Assembly (NCBI RefSeq): GCF_040580765.1
Contig: NZ_CP158687.1
Span: forward strand, 682,001 to 746,000
Reading direction: 5' to 3'
DNA: 64,000 nt
From: Lentibacter algarum
GTDB lineage: Bacteria; Pseudomonadota; Alphaproteobacteria; Rhodobacterales; Rhodobacteraceae
Shown here: piece by piece, positions 20,343 to 28,925 of the stretch
Numbering within the stretch: position 1 is the stretch's first letter
Layout of the letters: the number at the start of each line of letters is the position of its first letter
The notes under the pieces: model-generated
Seen by the model: the letters and a program-made list of their open reading frames with translations, nothing else
Database searches by the model: none
Told to the model about the DNA's origin: nothing
Position numbers and translations under genes: made by a program

Positions 20343-22202
20343 CTCGTTACACTTTGCTCTGCGTGCGTTTTTGACAGAAAGCCCATGCTGGGTTTTGTCC
20401 CAGTAAAATGGCTTCACAATCAACTCGAACAAGGCCTTGTATGCGGCGAGTGCACCTAGTGGGTAGTAAAAATGCATGGTTGGGACCCAAAAGAACAGGT
20501 GCCGAAGCTCTGATTTTGAAACAGCTGTTGCGTTTATCAGTACGTTAATTAGCTCTATAGCCAGAAACGAGAGCCCTAAGACAACAAGAGTATTGTGAGA
20601 AACGAAAGCTTCCAGAGGGTGGGGAAGGCCAAACAAAACGAGCCAGAAACTCCACAATACAGGGGCTAGTACGAACTGTGACAATGCCGTTAAGAAATGT
20701 GCTTGAAAGCCAATAAAGCGCCAAGGACCAAGCTGTTTCAGCAGCTTTGATGGCTTTCTCATGTGGACAAGATAAGTGACCATGTACCCCTTGAGCCAAC
20801 GAGAACGTTGACGAACCCATGGCCAAAGTCGACAATTTGCCTCTTCCCCAGTTCGCGTTGGGATTACATCTGTGCGATAGCCGTGCCGCGCAAGCCTGAA
20901 CCCTAGGTCCGCATCTTCCGTTACATTGTGAGCATCCCAGCCCCCTAAAGCTTCGAGAACATCTCGCTTAAAAAATAGCGTTGTTCCACCTAGCGGTATT
21001 GCGAGGCCAAGGTTTGACATCCCGGGTAAAATCAAGCGAAACCAAGCTGCGTATTCAATTGTGAAGCACCGAGCCAGCCAGTTTTGTTTACTGTTATAGT
21101 AGTCCAATACGCCCTGTAAGCAGACAAGATCTGTGCCCGCTACGTGAAAGCGACTTGCCACCACTTCTAGCTGGTCGGGCGCTGGTGAATCTTCTGCATC
21201 CCAAATGCCGACAATATCACCCTTACAGAAGTCGAGAGCATAGTTCATCGCTCGTGGCTTCGTCTTTGGCGCACCTTCAGGAACTTCAATGACCCGCATC
21301 CATTGTGGAAAATTGTAGTCTGCCAATGCAGACTTAGTGAGCGCATCGTTTACTTCTACAATGAGATTTATATCAAGTAGTGCCTTGGGATAGCTCAGTG
21401 CGCTCAGCCGTTTCAGAAGATCTGAAACTATTTCTCGCTCTTTAAATAAAGGGATTAGTATCGAAATTGTTGGCAGCTGATCTTGAGGGCACGGAGGCGG
21501 TTTTTCATCGGGTTCAGTAGAGACTTCGGCGACATAGGCTGAGAGGCGCATGATGGCTGAGATAAATAGGGTTGCTATCGCCCAAATAGAAAAGAGCCCT
21601 AAGATGACATGGGGGAATATCGCGACCAACATTAAGAGCGCCGATATTCCAAACAGTGTCATCGCCAACCTTCGCCGGCTCGTGTGTACTTCCCATGTTC
21701 TACAGCTTTCGCTTTCGGATACGCGCGTGGAGGCTCGAGAGACTAAGGTTCCATTGTGATAGTGGATCAACCAGTCAAAAATCGCGTCATGCTTTGCGAT
21801 GCCGATTTCAAACTGGCTAGGATCAACATCGACGTGAGAGAGAAATGAGCTGTAGTTCTCGTGGTTTGCGCAGAGCAGTACAGTTTTATCTGCTTCTTTT
21901 TGCCATGGCAGCACCCCGAAACGCAAAAGCAAAGCGGGGTCAAATAGAGTTGCTATACTTGGATCAGGGGGCGTCTTTACGATATCGACTATTCCAAGCT
22001 TTAAGAAACGAGCACTCGCTTGGGAAATTGTGTTTTTGTTTAGTCTACCCGTGGATTCAAGAGAGCTGATAACCGAGCAATTAAGACGCATGCTTTCGGT
22101 GCGGGCCTCTAAAAGCTCTCGAGAGGAAATGTATCCAGCCGAAACTAAAAAACGCCCAAAGCTCGACGGGGCTTCACATCCGTTATGTCTAGAGATGTAC
22201 AT
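20289..22202 (-). CDS. MshEN-domain/GT2 glycosyltransferase fusion (processive polysaccharide synthase type)
   Basis: The 637-residue protein joins two parts. Residues about 15-150 resemble the N-terminal domain of type II secretion/pilus ATPases (GRFLVSAGYISSRELLEA, then ASARFLKLGIVDI), a domain that in MshE binds cyclic-di-GMP. After two membrane helices (about 178-220) comes a family 2 glycosyltransferase with DAED (substrate/metal), TEDADLGFRLAR (catalytic) and RQRSRWLKGYM (the QxxRW signature of processive enzymes), then further membrane helices. It probably makes an extracellular polysaccharide, possibly under nucleotide control. Two CtrA-type boxes lie 53-89 bases upstream. The 3' end overlaps the GntR gene. 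Confidence 0.85.
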   Translation of the reverse strand: MYISRHNGCEAPSSFGRFLVSAGYISSRELLEARTESMRLNCSVISSLESTGRLNKNTISQASARFLKLGIVDIVKTPPDPSIATLFDPALLLRFGVLPWQKEADKTVLLCANHENYSSFLSHVDVDPSQFEIGIAKHDAIFDWLIHYHNGTLVSRASTRVSESESCRTWEVHTSRRRLAMTLFGISALLMLVAIFPHVILGLFSIWAIATLFISAIMRLSAYVAEVSTEPDEKPPPCPQDQLPTISILIPLFKEREIVSDLLKRLSALSYPKALLDINLIVEVNDALTKSALADYNFPQWMRVIEVPEGAPKTKPRAMNYALDFCKGDIVGIWDAEDSPAPDQLEVVASRFHVAGTDLVCLQGVLDYYNSKQNWLARCFTIEYAAWFRLILPGMSNLGLAIPLGGTTLFFKRDVLEALGGWDAHNVTEDADLGFRLARHGYRTDVIPTRTGEEANCRLWPWVRQRSRWLKGYMVTYLVHMRKPSKLLKQLGPWRFIGFQAHFLTALSQFVLAPVLWSFWLVLFGLPHPLEAFVSHNTLVVLGLSFLAIELINVLINATAVSKSELRHLFFWVPTMHFYYPLGALAAYKALFELIVKPFYWDKTQHGLSVKNARRAKCNESPASFGGIKFEARNKSF

Positions 22203-22254
22203 ACTGATTACTCTGAAAACGCAAAACTAACGTTCATAGAGTATTCAAACTTGG

Positions 22255-22291
22255 TTAACTTGATGTTAATCAAGTCTTAACAGTGGGTTAA
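22255..22291. promoter_or_regulatory. Two tandem CtrA-type boxes (TTAA-N7-TTAA)
   Basis: TTAA-N7-TTAA occurs at 22255-22269 and again at 22277-22291, start-to-start spacing 22 bases, two helical turns. This matches the CtrA response-regulator consensus of alphaproteobacteria. They lie in the 104-base gap upstream of the MshEN-glycosyltransferase gene and beyond the carA stop, so the glycosyltransferase is the likely target. Confidence 0.6.
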
Positions 22292-22306
22292 CGTGAGCTA
22301 CCTCTG

Positions 22307-23461
22307 TTAAGACTTTGACATGTAATCTGCGAATTTTTCAAAAAGATAAAAGCTGTCTTGAGGACCAGGGCTTGCTTCTGGATGGTGTTGAACTGAGTAG
22401 ACTGGTCTTCCATCAAGAGCGATCCCACAATTTGAACCATCAAACAATGAGACATGAGTTTGTCTTACGCCTGAGGGAAGAGACTGGGCATCTACTGCAA
22501 AGCCGTGGTTCATCGAGGTGATTTCGACCTTGCCTGTTTCTAAGTCCTTTACAGGGTGGTTTGCGCCATGATGACCGTGATTCATCTTTATCGTTTTCCC
22601 ACCCAAAGCTAGTGCAAGCATCTGGTGGCCAAGACAAATTCCGAACACCGGTAGGTCTGTTGTTTCAAGAATTTCCTTGATCATGGGAACAGCGTAGACG
22701 CCTGTCGCTGCAGGATCGCCAGGGCCATTTGAAAGGAAAACGCCATCAGGATTGTGGGCCAGAATGTCTTGAGCAGTCGCATCGGCTGGAAGCACTACCA
22801 CTTCGCAGCCAGTGGAAGCGAGGCACCGCAAAATGTTGCGCTTTGCACCGTAGTCAATCGCGACGACTTTATGCTTTGGTTCGGTTTGGGTTTGGTAGCC
22901 TTCAGGCCAAGCCCAGCGCATTTCGTCCCACCGGTAGGATTGTGAGCATGTAACCTGCTTTGCAAGGTCCATGCCTTCCAAACCTGCAAAATCACGAGCA
23001 GCCTTAACGAGAGCATCTGTGTCAAAATTTCCGCTTTCGTTGTGCTCAAGCGCTACGTGCGGTGCTCCCTGCTGTCGGATCGCGCGTGTTAGTCGCCGGG
23101 TATCAACGCCGCCGATTGCAATGCGCTTGCGTGATGCAAGCCAGCTAGACAGAGTTTCGGTGGAGCGCCAGCTGCTGGGCGACGTGGGATCCCACTTTAC
23201 AACCATTCCTTCCGCAACAGGCTCTGCTGTTTCATCGTCCTCGGCGTTTACTCCCGTGTTTCCGATGTGAGGAAAGGTAAACGTGACGATCTGCCCAGCG
23301 TATGAAGGGTCCGTCATTATCTCTTGATAACCCGTCATTGCAGTGTTGAAGCATAGTTCTGCTACGCATCGGCCTGTTGCCCCAAAGCCGTGGCCGTAAA
23401 AAATTGTTCCATCAGCAAGCGCTAGACATGCGGTTGGATGCGAGGGGGTTGCCTGCGCCAT
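22307..23461 (-). CDS. carA: Carbamoyl-phosphate synthase small (glutaminase) subunit
   Basis: The 384-residue subunit hydrolyses glutamine and channels ammonia to CarB for arginine and pyrimidine synthesis. The class I amidotransferase triad is present: Cys in FGICLGHQMLALA, and His and Glu in VQHHPEASPGP; FLSNGPGDP and NHGHHGANHPV are also typical. ATG 23461 has GGAG eight bases upstream; the in-frame GTG at 23470 is less likely. carB is not in the window. The YqeY gene is divergent. Confidence 0.96.
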   Translation of the reverse strand: MAQATPSHPTACLALADGTIFYGHGFGATGRCVAELCFNTAMTGYQEIMTDPSYAGQIVTFTFPHIGNTGVNAEDDETAEPVAEGMVVKWDPTSPSSWRSTETLSSWLASRKRIAIGGVDTRRLTRAIRQQGAPHVALEHNESGNFDTDALVKAARDFAGLEGMDLAKQVTCSQSYRWDEMRWAWPEGYQTQTEPKHKVVAIDYGAKRNILRCLASTGCEVVVLPADATAQDILAHNPDGVFLSNGPGDPAATGVYAVPMIKEILETTDLPVFGICLGHQMLALALGGKTIKMNHGHHGANHPVKDLETGKVEITSMNHGFAVDAQSLPSGVRQTHVSLFDGSNCGIALDGRPVYSVQHHPEASPGPQDSFYLFEKFADYMSKS

Positions 23462-23605
23462 GTGAGTCACTCCGTCTGGTAAATTTGCGTAGTCCTACGT
23501 CTGGTGGGACCGAGGGTCAAGGGCTCATGCAGCGGTTGTCAGTCTCCTCGCATTTCGTTAATGTCATTTAGCTGCAATGCAACCAAAGCCAAGGGCCAAT
23601 AACAG

Positions 23606-24064
23606 ATGCGCGACGAGATCAATGCTGCTCTAAAGCAAGCGATGAAAGACAAAAATAGTAACCGACTGTCAACGCTACGCCTTATCAGTGCTGCAATTAA
23701 GGACCGTGATATTGCTGCCAGAAGTGATGGTAATGATGCTAGAGTAAGCGATGAGGAGGTCCTTGCGATCTTAGTAAAGATGGTCAAGCAACGCCAAGAG
23801 AGCGCTAGGGTATATGAAGAAGGAAACCGGCTTGATCTTTCAGAACGCGAGCTTTCTGAGATTGTAATCATTGAAGAGTTTTTGCCTCGCCAACTCAGCG
23901 CAGAGAAGACCGAGGCTGTGATTGCTCAAGCGATTGCTGATACTGGTGCCGAGAGCATTCGGGACATGGGGAAAGTCATGGGTATCCTCAAATCCAAATA
24001 CACGGGCCAGATTGATTTTGGTGCAGCGGGTGCGCTCGTAAAGGCCGCTTTGACCAAAAACTAA
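23606..24064 (+). CDS. GatB/YqeY-domain protein
   Basis: The 152-residue protein is a stand-alone YqeY domain, related to the C-terminal tRNA-binding domain of GatB. Typical segments are MRDEINAALKQAMKDKN, LRLISAAIKDRDIAAR, EEFLPRQLSAEK and GKVMGILKSKYTGQIDFGAAG. Role is uncertain; proposed to modulate amidotransferase or tRNA interactions. In many alphaproteobacteria it sits next to carA, as here (divergent, 144 bases). Confidence 0.9.
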   Translation: MRDEINAALKQAMKDKNSNRLSTLRLISAAIKDRDIAARSDGNDARVSDEEVLAILVKMVKQRQESARVYEEGNRLDLSERELSEIVIIEEFLPRQLSAEKTEAVIAQAIADTGAESIRDMGKVMGILKSKYTGQIDFGAAGALVKAALTKN

Positions 24065-24146
24065 TTACCACTACTAACCCTGAAGTACCGAAGTTCGATC
24101 TCATCAAACTATAACTTTGCACAACGCACGCTCGAGTGAGTGTGTG

Positions 24147-24161
24147 TTAATCAGTCGTTGA
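24147..24161. promoter_or_regulatory. Near-consensus CtrA-like site
   Basis: TTAA-TCAGTCG-TTGA has one mismatch to TTAA-N7-TTAA. It is 76 bases upstream of the beta-helix gene start. Weak alone; noted because a perfect tandem pair lies 1.9 kb away. Confidence 0.2.
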
Positions 24162-24236
24162 TAGTTCCTTTCGCCATGTGAGCGGTCGCTCAAACATGGT
24201 GTTCGACCATAAATATTGGACGAAGAAAGGGAACGC

Positions 24237-26525
24237 ATGAATAAAGTAGTTACAGATGGTGTGCTTTTAATGCCGCCAAAATTCGCAGCAGGGCTTGGTG
24301 TCTGGTCAAGTCAGGACGGAACACCTGGTTCGGATACATATGCGAACAATTTGAATGCGGCTATTGTCCCCGCAGACTCAGACTTTGGTGGATGTCTAGA
24401 GCTCGTAAAGACGGAGCCAGTTCAGGCATTGCGATATATGGGTGAAACCCCCCTTCTTCCTGAGTGTTACCTTCAGGTTCGCGTGAAAGTAAAAGCGGTC
24501 AGTGGACCCTTTCCGGCTGTGCGTATCGCAGCATGGGCTGGAGGGATTGGTGGGGCTCATGTGACAGGGGTTTTAGAGTATGGTCCCGCTATTGCGTTGG
24601 ATACATATGGCGAGGTGGTCGAGGTCAGTGCTATTATAGGACCAGGCAATCGTGGTGGCGTCGATATGGTGTGGGGCGCACAGGCAACCTATGCGCATAT
24701 TGGTCTGGATATTCTCGGAACGACAGGCGGAGTCGTCCGGATTGACGATGTAATTGTGGAAGACATTACAGCAGTCTTTATGCGCAACATGCTTGCGAGT
24801 GTTGACGTGCGAGATTTTGGTGCCGTGGGGGATGGCGTTTCAGATGACTTGGCTGCGTTTGAAGCAGCTGATGCCGCCGCTGAAGGGCGGACAGTGATCG
24901 TTTCTAAGGGCACATATTTCTTGGGTGACAATATGACGTTTGAAAGCCGAGTCCGATTTGAAGGAACTGTCACACTTGATGATGCGCATGTTCTCGCTTT
25001 GACAAAAAATTTCGATCTGCCAGCTTACATCGATGCTTTTGGCAACGAAGAGCAGGCCTTTAAAAAAGCACTTCAAGCCTTGTTTGATTCATCCGATCAC
25101 GAATCGCTCGATATGGATGGACGGCGCATAAGGATTGACACACCAATTGATGTTCACAGCGTCATTGGGCGTGATCGTTATTCGACCCGACGCCACATCC
25201 ACAATGGCCAATTTGACGTTTCCCCAGGCGCGGCATGGGATACCGAGGTGTTTTCAGCGCAAGGTACATATTCAAACTCAAACAGTTTCAAACTCACAGG
25301 TGTTACAAATATCGCAAGCATACCTGTTGGATCATTGGTCGAAGGCAATGGAGTCGGCAGAGAGGTATATGTTCGATCAAAGAATGTTGCGGCTCAAGAG
25401 TTAACACTCTCGCAGCGACCTTTCGATGCTGAGGGTACGCAAAACTACACGTTTCGCCGCTTCAAGTATGTTCTGGATTTCAGTGGCATGGAGGATCTTG
25501 ATCGGTTTTCGATCAAAGATGTCGAGTTTCGTCTTCAGGGAGAGGCGAGTGGAATTCTACTTGCCCCCACTGGGCTGATTTTTTCTGTAGAAAACTGCTT
25601 TTTTACAGGCCCGAAAGACCGAGGGATTACAAGCCCGGGGGAAGGTTGTCAGGGTCTTCACGTCGATCGATGTCAGTTCCTGTCAGACGAAAATAATGTA
25701 CCTGCACAAGACCGAGTTTCGATTGCGATGAACGCCAATGGCAATGATATAAAGCTGCGCAACAATCGTGTGGTTCGCTTTAAACACTTTGCCATTATTG
25801 CTGGCTCTGGCTCAATTATTACAGGAAATCACTTCTTCCAAGGGGACGGGGTTTCCAATGGCTTACGTCTCGCTGGAATCGTGCTGACTGGAACAAACTG
25901 TCGCGCAACAGTTGATGGAAACTATATCGATAATTGCTTTATTGAGTGGTCGAATGAGCACGACGATGAGCCAGAGTTCAATTCAGAATTTTCGTTTAGT
26001 CAGCTCAATATTTCCAACAATATTTTTCTAGCAAGTCATGTGGCGCCGTGGTTCAGCTATATTATCTTAAAGCCGCATGGGGCTGGGCATTTTATCAATG
26101 GCCTAAATGTCCAAGGTAACTTTTTCCGAATTATCGGAGGGACTATTGAACGTGTGGAGCGTATTGATACGAGCTTTGCCGACACTAATTTTAGCAGGAT
26201 GAGGAACATCACCTGGCGAGACAATATGTACAATGCTGTTGATGTGGCCACTGTAAATCCGTTGATATCCACACACAGCCAAGAGACTGAAAGCGACAAG
26301 TGGATCGTATCTGGGAGCCCACAGCTACCTTTTGGGGGCTGGGCCCGCAAAGTTGAAGCGCTTGTCGCTGAAGGCCCCATTCGCAATGCAGTCAACGTCA
26401 AGCGATATGAAATGCCCTATGTTGACTTGGCTCAGGGGGCTGACAATGACACAATTCATGTCAATTGGAGCCAACCCGTGCGAGGGGATATTGTTATTTC
26501 CATGCGGATGGACACTCCGCTCTAG
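24237..26525 (+). CDS. Right-handed beta-helix protein with pectate-lyase-3/tailspike-like domain
   Basis: The 762-residue protein starts at ATG 24237 with AGAAAGGGAAC upstream. It has no signal peptide. Residues about 1-185 form a beta-rich N-terminal region; about 188-245 begin a Pectate_lyase_3/GH28-related helix (VRDFGAVGDGVSDDLAAFEAA, VSKGTYFLG), followed by repeated N-rich coils (NNRVVRFKHFAII, GNHFFQGDGVSN, DGNYIDNCF). The start motif is shared with phage tailspikes and capsule depolymerases. Absence of a signal peptide argues against ordinary secretion and would fit a virion- or gene-transfer-agent-type fibre, which is only a suggestion. It stands alone between a YqeY gene and a strong terminator. 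Confidence 0.75.
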   Translation: MNKVVTDGVLLMPPKFAAGLGVWSSQDGTPGSDTYANNLNAAIVPADSDFGGCLELVKTEPVQALRYMGETPLLPECYLQVRVKVKAVSGPFPAVRIAAWAGGIGGAHVTGVLEYGPAIALDTYGEVVEVSAIIGPGNRGGVDMVWGAQATYAHIGLDILGTTGGVVRIDDVIVEDITAVFMRNMLASVDVRDFGAVGDGVSDDLAAFEAADAAAEGRTVIVSKGTYFLGDNMTFESRVRFEGTVTLDDAHVLALTKNFDLPAYIDAFGNEEQAFKKALQALFDSSDHESLDMDGRRIRIDTPIDVHSVIGRDRYSTRRHIHNGQFDVSPGAAWDTEVFSAQGTYSNSNSFKLTGVTNIASIPVGSLVEGNGVGREVYVRSKNVAAQELTLSQRPFDAEGTQNYTFRRFKYVLDFSGMEDLDRFSIKDVEFRLQGEASGILLAPTGLIFSVENCFFTGPKDRGITSPGEGCQGLHVDRCQFLSDENNVPAQDRVSIAMNANGNDIKLRNNRVVRFKHFAIIAGSGSIITGNHFFQGDGVSNGLRLAGIVLTGTNCRATVDGNYIDNCFIEWSNEHDDEPEFNSEFSFSQLNISNNIFLASHVAPWFSYIILKPHGAGHFINGLNVQGNFFRIIGGTIERVERIDTSFADTNFSRMRNITWRDNMYNAVDVATVNPLISTHSQETESDKWIVSGSPQLPFGGWARKVEALVAEGPIRNAVNVKRYEMPYVDLAQGADNDTIHVNWSQPVRGDIVISMRMDTPL

Positions 26526-26533
26526 GCGTTTGT

Positions 26534-26564
26534 CTTCGGAGCGCTACCGTCGGGCGCTCCGAAG
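26534..26564. terminator. Bidirectional hairpin between convergent genes
   Basis: Perfect 11-bp stem CTTCGGAGCGC/GCGCTCCGAAG with a nine-base loop, followed by TTTAAAATT. It lies between the stops at 26525 and 26566. Confidence 0.75.
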
Positions 26565-26565
26565 T

Positions 26566-27219
26566 TTAAAATTCTTTCCATATCCCGATTTTCAAACCGT
26601 ACTCAGGCTCGCCAATCAAGTTTAGAGAGCCGCCAAGCTCCAAGTGGGTTGCGGAGCCCATCGGGATGGCAAGTGATGGCGCGAACCTCAAGAATTTGGG
26701 GTCACCTGCCTGTCGCCCGCTTTGCATCTGAAGAATGGTTTTGAAGCCCCCTGAAGAAGTGATGCCATATGTGAAGTCGGCCTTGAAGTCTGTCTTCTGG
26801 AGCCGAACATGGTGTTCGAACAACACGTCAATAGCCAACCAACCTGACGAATTGTGGTGGGCAAGCCCTCTCCCATAGAAAAGCCCTGGCCTAAGAATGA
26901 ACTCTCCTGCGATTTCCCCAACTCCAAGTTCCGCCGCAAAATGATGCTTGTCTTTGAGTGCTAAAATTGGGTGGCGCAGAAAAGCGATAAGTTTGCTCTC
27001 TCCTGAAACGGAATGACCAAGATCAGCTCCAAAAGTGATGCTATCCGTCAATCCAAATTCCGAAAAATTACTGTAGTAGAAACTTGCGGGCTCAGTGAAG
27101 CTGGGGGCTGTCACTTGTAGAGATGTCATCGTGAAACCTTCTCCCTTGCTGCGCGACCAAGCGCCAGCATCGACAGTGCTGGCCAGCGCCAGAAAGAGAA
27201 AAAGGTAAAAATTCAACAT
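26566..27219 (-). CDS. Predicted outer-membrane beta-barrel protein, unknown function
   Basis: The 217-residue product has a signal peptide (MLNFYLFLFLALASTVDA) followed by alternating polar/hydrophobic strands and ends in ...WKEF, with the terminal Phe typical of outer-membrane barrels. No family recognised. It is monocistronic and convergent with the beta-helix gene across a hairpin terminator. Confidence 0.7.
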   Translation of the reverse strand: MLNFYLFLFLALASTVDAGAWSRSKGEGFTMTSLQVTAPSFTEPASFYYSNFSEFGLTDSITFGADLGHSVSGESKLIAFLRHPILALKDKHHFAAELGVGEIAGEFILRPGLFYGRGLAHHNSSGWLAIDVLFEHHVRLQKTDFKADFTYGITSSGGFKTILQMQSGRQAGDPKFLRFAPSLAIPMGSATHLELGGSLNLIGEPEYGLKIGIWKEF

Positions 27220-27330
27220 AACAGGTCATCCATCGTTCATTTTGATTAAAATTAATGAAGGTTTGGTTAACACGCTTGAAGGGAAGCAATCGCGACTTAT
27301 CTTGATAAAAACAGTAAGAAAGGTATTCGG

Positions 27331-27639
27331 ATGAAGTGTCCTGTAGATGGTGAACTCCTAGTGATAACAGAGCGGAGCGGAGTCGAACTTGACTACTGTC
27401 CCCGCTGCCGCGGTGTTTGGCTTGATCGCGGAGAACTTGACAAGATTATCGATGTTGCGGCTGGCTCAAGTGCCTCTGCTCCGTTGGGTGGACCAGACAC
27501 TCGGACGACTGCTCGTGAACAAAGTCAGCCATATCGTGAAGTTCGACGGGAGAACCCCCGAGAGGATGGTGGGACAAAACGCCGAAAAAAGCGGGGCGGG
27601 TTTGCTGACATTCTAGAGGATTTGTTCGATTTTGACTGA
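27331..27639 (+). CDS. Zf-TFIIB-type zinc-ribbon protein
   Basis: This 102-residue cytoplasmic protein begins MKCPVDGELLVITERSGVELD and contains CPRCRGVWLDRGELDKI, giving the four-cysteine zinc ribbon plus WLDRGEL helix of the zf-TFIIB family. The tail is charged (RRENPRED, KRRKKRGG) and ends in an acidic stretch (LEDLFDFD). Function unknown; DNA or RNA contact is plausible. SD AAGAAAGG precedes the ATG. A terminator follows. Confidence 0.85.
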   Translation: MKCPVDGELLVITERSGVELDYCPRCRGVWLDRGELDKIIDVAAGSSASAPLGGPDTRTTAREQSQPYREVRRENPREDGGTKRRKKRGGFADILEDLFDFD

Positions 27640-27656
27640 CTTGGCACTCTCTTAAA

Positions 27657-27697
27657 CCCCAAATGAGATCCTTCCCGCATTTGGGGAGGGTTTTGCA
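27657..27697 (+). terminator. Intrinsic terminator after the zinc-ribbon gene
   Basis: CCCCAAATG/CATTTGGGG stem (9 bp), then GAGGGTTTT. Confidence 0.75.
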
Positions 27698-27827
27698 TTT
27701 TGAGCCGTGCAATCGTTGCAAATTCGACTCAGAGCTTGAACTTAACCCGCTCACCACAAGGATACGTTTTTGACGGGCTTAAGATATGCCAGTTAGGCTC
27801 GAACCAAGGCAATAAGGAGAGTTTTTG

Positions 27828-27902
27828 ATGAGAGTTATTCTGATTTTATCAACGATGACGGCCCTTTCCGGCTGTGGCGTGCCGTTTGTTCCGTTTATTT
27901 GA
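27828..27902 (+). CDS. 24-residue putative lipoprotein
   Basis: An ATG with AAGGAGA eight bases upstream encodes MRVILILSTMTALSGCGVPF plus VPFI, then TGA. Basic N-terminus, hydrophobic stretch and the LSGC lipobox (Cys16) make a complete lipoprotein signal, leaving a mature lipopeptide of only nine residues. Small entericidin-like lipoproteins exist in bacteria, and short GC-x-PFxPFI peptides are, from memory, common in Rhodobacteraceae. It is far too short for automatic gene callers. Confidence 0.65.
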   Translation: MRVILILSTMTALSGCGVPFVPFI

Positions 27903-28069
27903 TTTTGCGGCTCCCGTGACTGTGCGCGAGCATTTCTTGTTTTTGTAGGGCTATTTCGAGAAAATTCCGTCCCTCGATACAACAGTTCTTCTTAGGACGC
28001 CTCTTGTGTCGAGGGCTATCTCTGCAGATAATCAGTCTTGTTTTGTTTGGTACACGAAAGGAGTTTTTT

Positions 28070-28453
28070 ATGCCTCGTTTTTTGGTGTCTATTTTATTGT
28101 GTGTGGTGATGGCCACGCCGACGATCGCTCAGGATTTGGTGGGCAGTTATGTTGCCTATATTGGGCGTGATGATCTCTACAGCTCGAAAGGCGTTCGCCT
28201 AACCGAACCTTGGCAAATATTGCGTCAAGACCGTGCAAATTACCACCGTTTTGGCATCCGCCAAAGGGGCGATGAAAGCGACAGCTTTTTCAACAACATG
28301 GAAAATCGTGGCATCATGGAACGCATGATCATGAATGGATCAATTGACAGTTCTGCTGCGCGTATTTTGCTTGAAGGGGGAGCCACTGTTTTTGTGCGAA
28401 TTTATGGCAGTGGTAGTCGTGGCACGTCTGTTCATGTCACCGTTGTACGATAA
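28070..28453 (+). CDS. Small secreted protein, unknown function
   Basis: ATG 28070 follows AAAGGAG by about seven bases. The 127-residue product has a signal peptide (MPRFLVSILLCVVMATPTIAQ) and a mature domain of about 106 residues, rich in polar residues and ending in a strand (SVHVTVVR). No family recognised and no cysteines in the mature part. The last 17 bases overlap the convergent ydcF-like gene. Confidence 0.7.
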   Translation: MPRFLVSILLCVVMATPTIAQDLVGSYVAYIGRDDLYSSKGVRLTEPWQILRQDRANYHRFGIRQRGDESDSFFNNMENRGIMERMIMNGSIDSSAARILLEGGATVFVRIYGSGSRGTSVHVTVVR

Positions 28454-28925
28454 TGCTTCGTAGTTTTACCGCATAAAATAAGATCGCTGGTATTTCGCGT
28501 AGATAGGATTTGATAATCTTGCGGCGATTGGAGCCCTTAAGGGGAGGGCAGTCTGTTTTGTAATTTAAACGGAGAGCGCGTGCTGTCATGCTGGCGCGTA
28601 AAGCGTGATATTTATCTGTGACGATTATGAGCTGATCCCATTGAATACTGGGGTGCTGGTCTAATGCGCAGACAAAATTTTCTAAAGTTGTTTGCGCGTT
28701 TTCCTCCAATAGCACGTTTGAAGGATTGATCCCAAATGAGTAGCATATCTGCGCGGCAACATGTGCTTCGCTAGGTGGGTTTTGGCCTATTCCACCAGTC
28801 AATAAAATTCGATCCACCTGACCATCCAGATACAGCGCTGCGGCATGTTTGGCGCGCCGCTCAAGTGTGGGCGAGGCCAATCCATTGGGCCCTACGGCTG
28901 CGCCTAGCATGATTGCAGTGCGCAT
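28437..28925 (-). CDS. YdcF/SanA-like DUF218 protein
   Basis: The 162-residue protein opens with AIMLGAAVGPNGLASPTLERR and has ILLTGGIGQNPPSEA, LLEENAQTTLENF and IIVTDKYHALRASMTARAL, the core of the DUF218 (ElyC/SanA/YdcF) family, linked to envelope metabolism in other bacteria. It is shorter than membrane-anchored relatives and has no N-terminal helix. Its ATG immediately follows the uvrB stop codon, so translation may be coupled. Its base composition is clearly more AT-rich than uvrB. Confidence 0.8.
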   Translation of the reverse strand: MRTAIMLGAAVGPNGLASPTLERRAKHAAALYLDGQVDRILLTGGIGQNPPSEAHVAAQICYSFGINPSNVLLEENAQTTLENFVCALDQHPSIQWDQLIIVTDKYHALRASMTARALRLNYKTDCPPLKGSNRRKIIKSYLREIPAILFYAVKLRSIIVQR

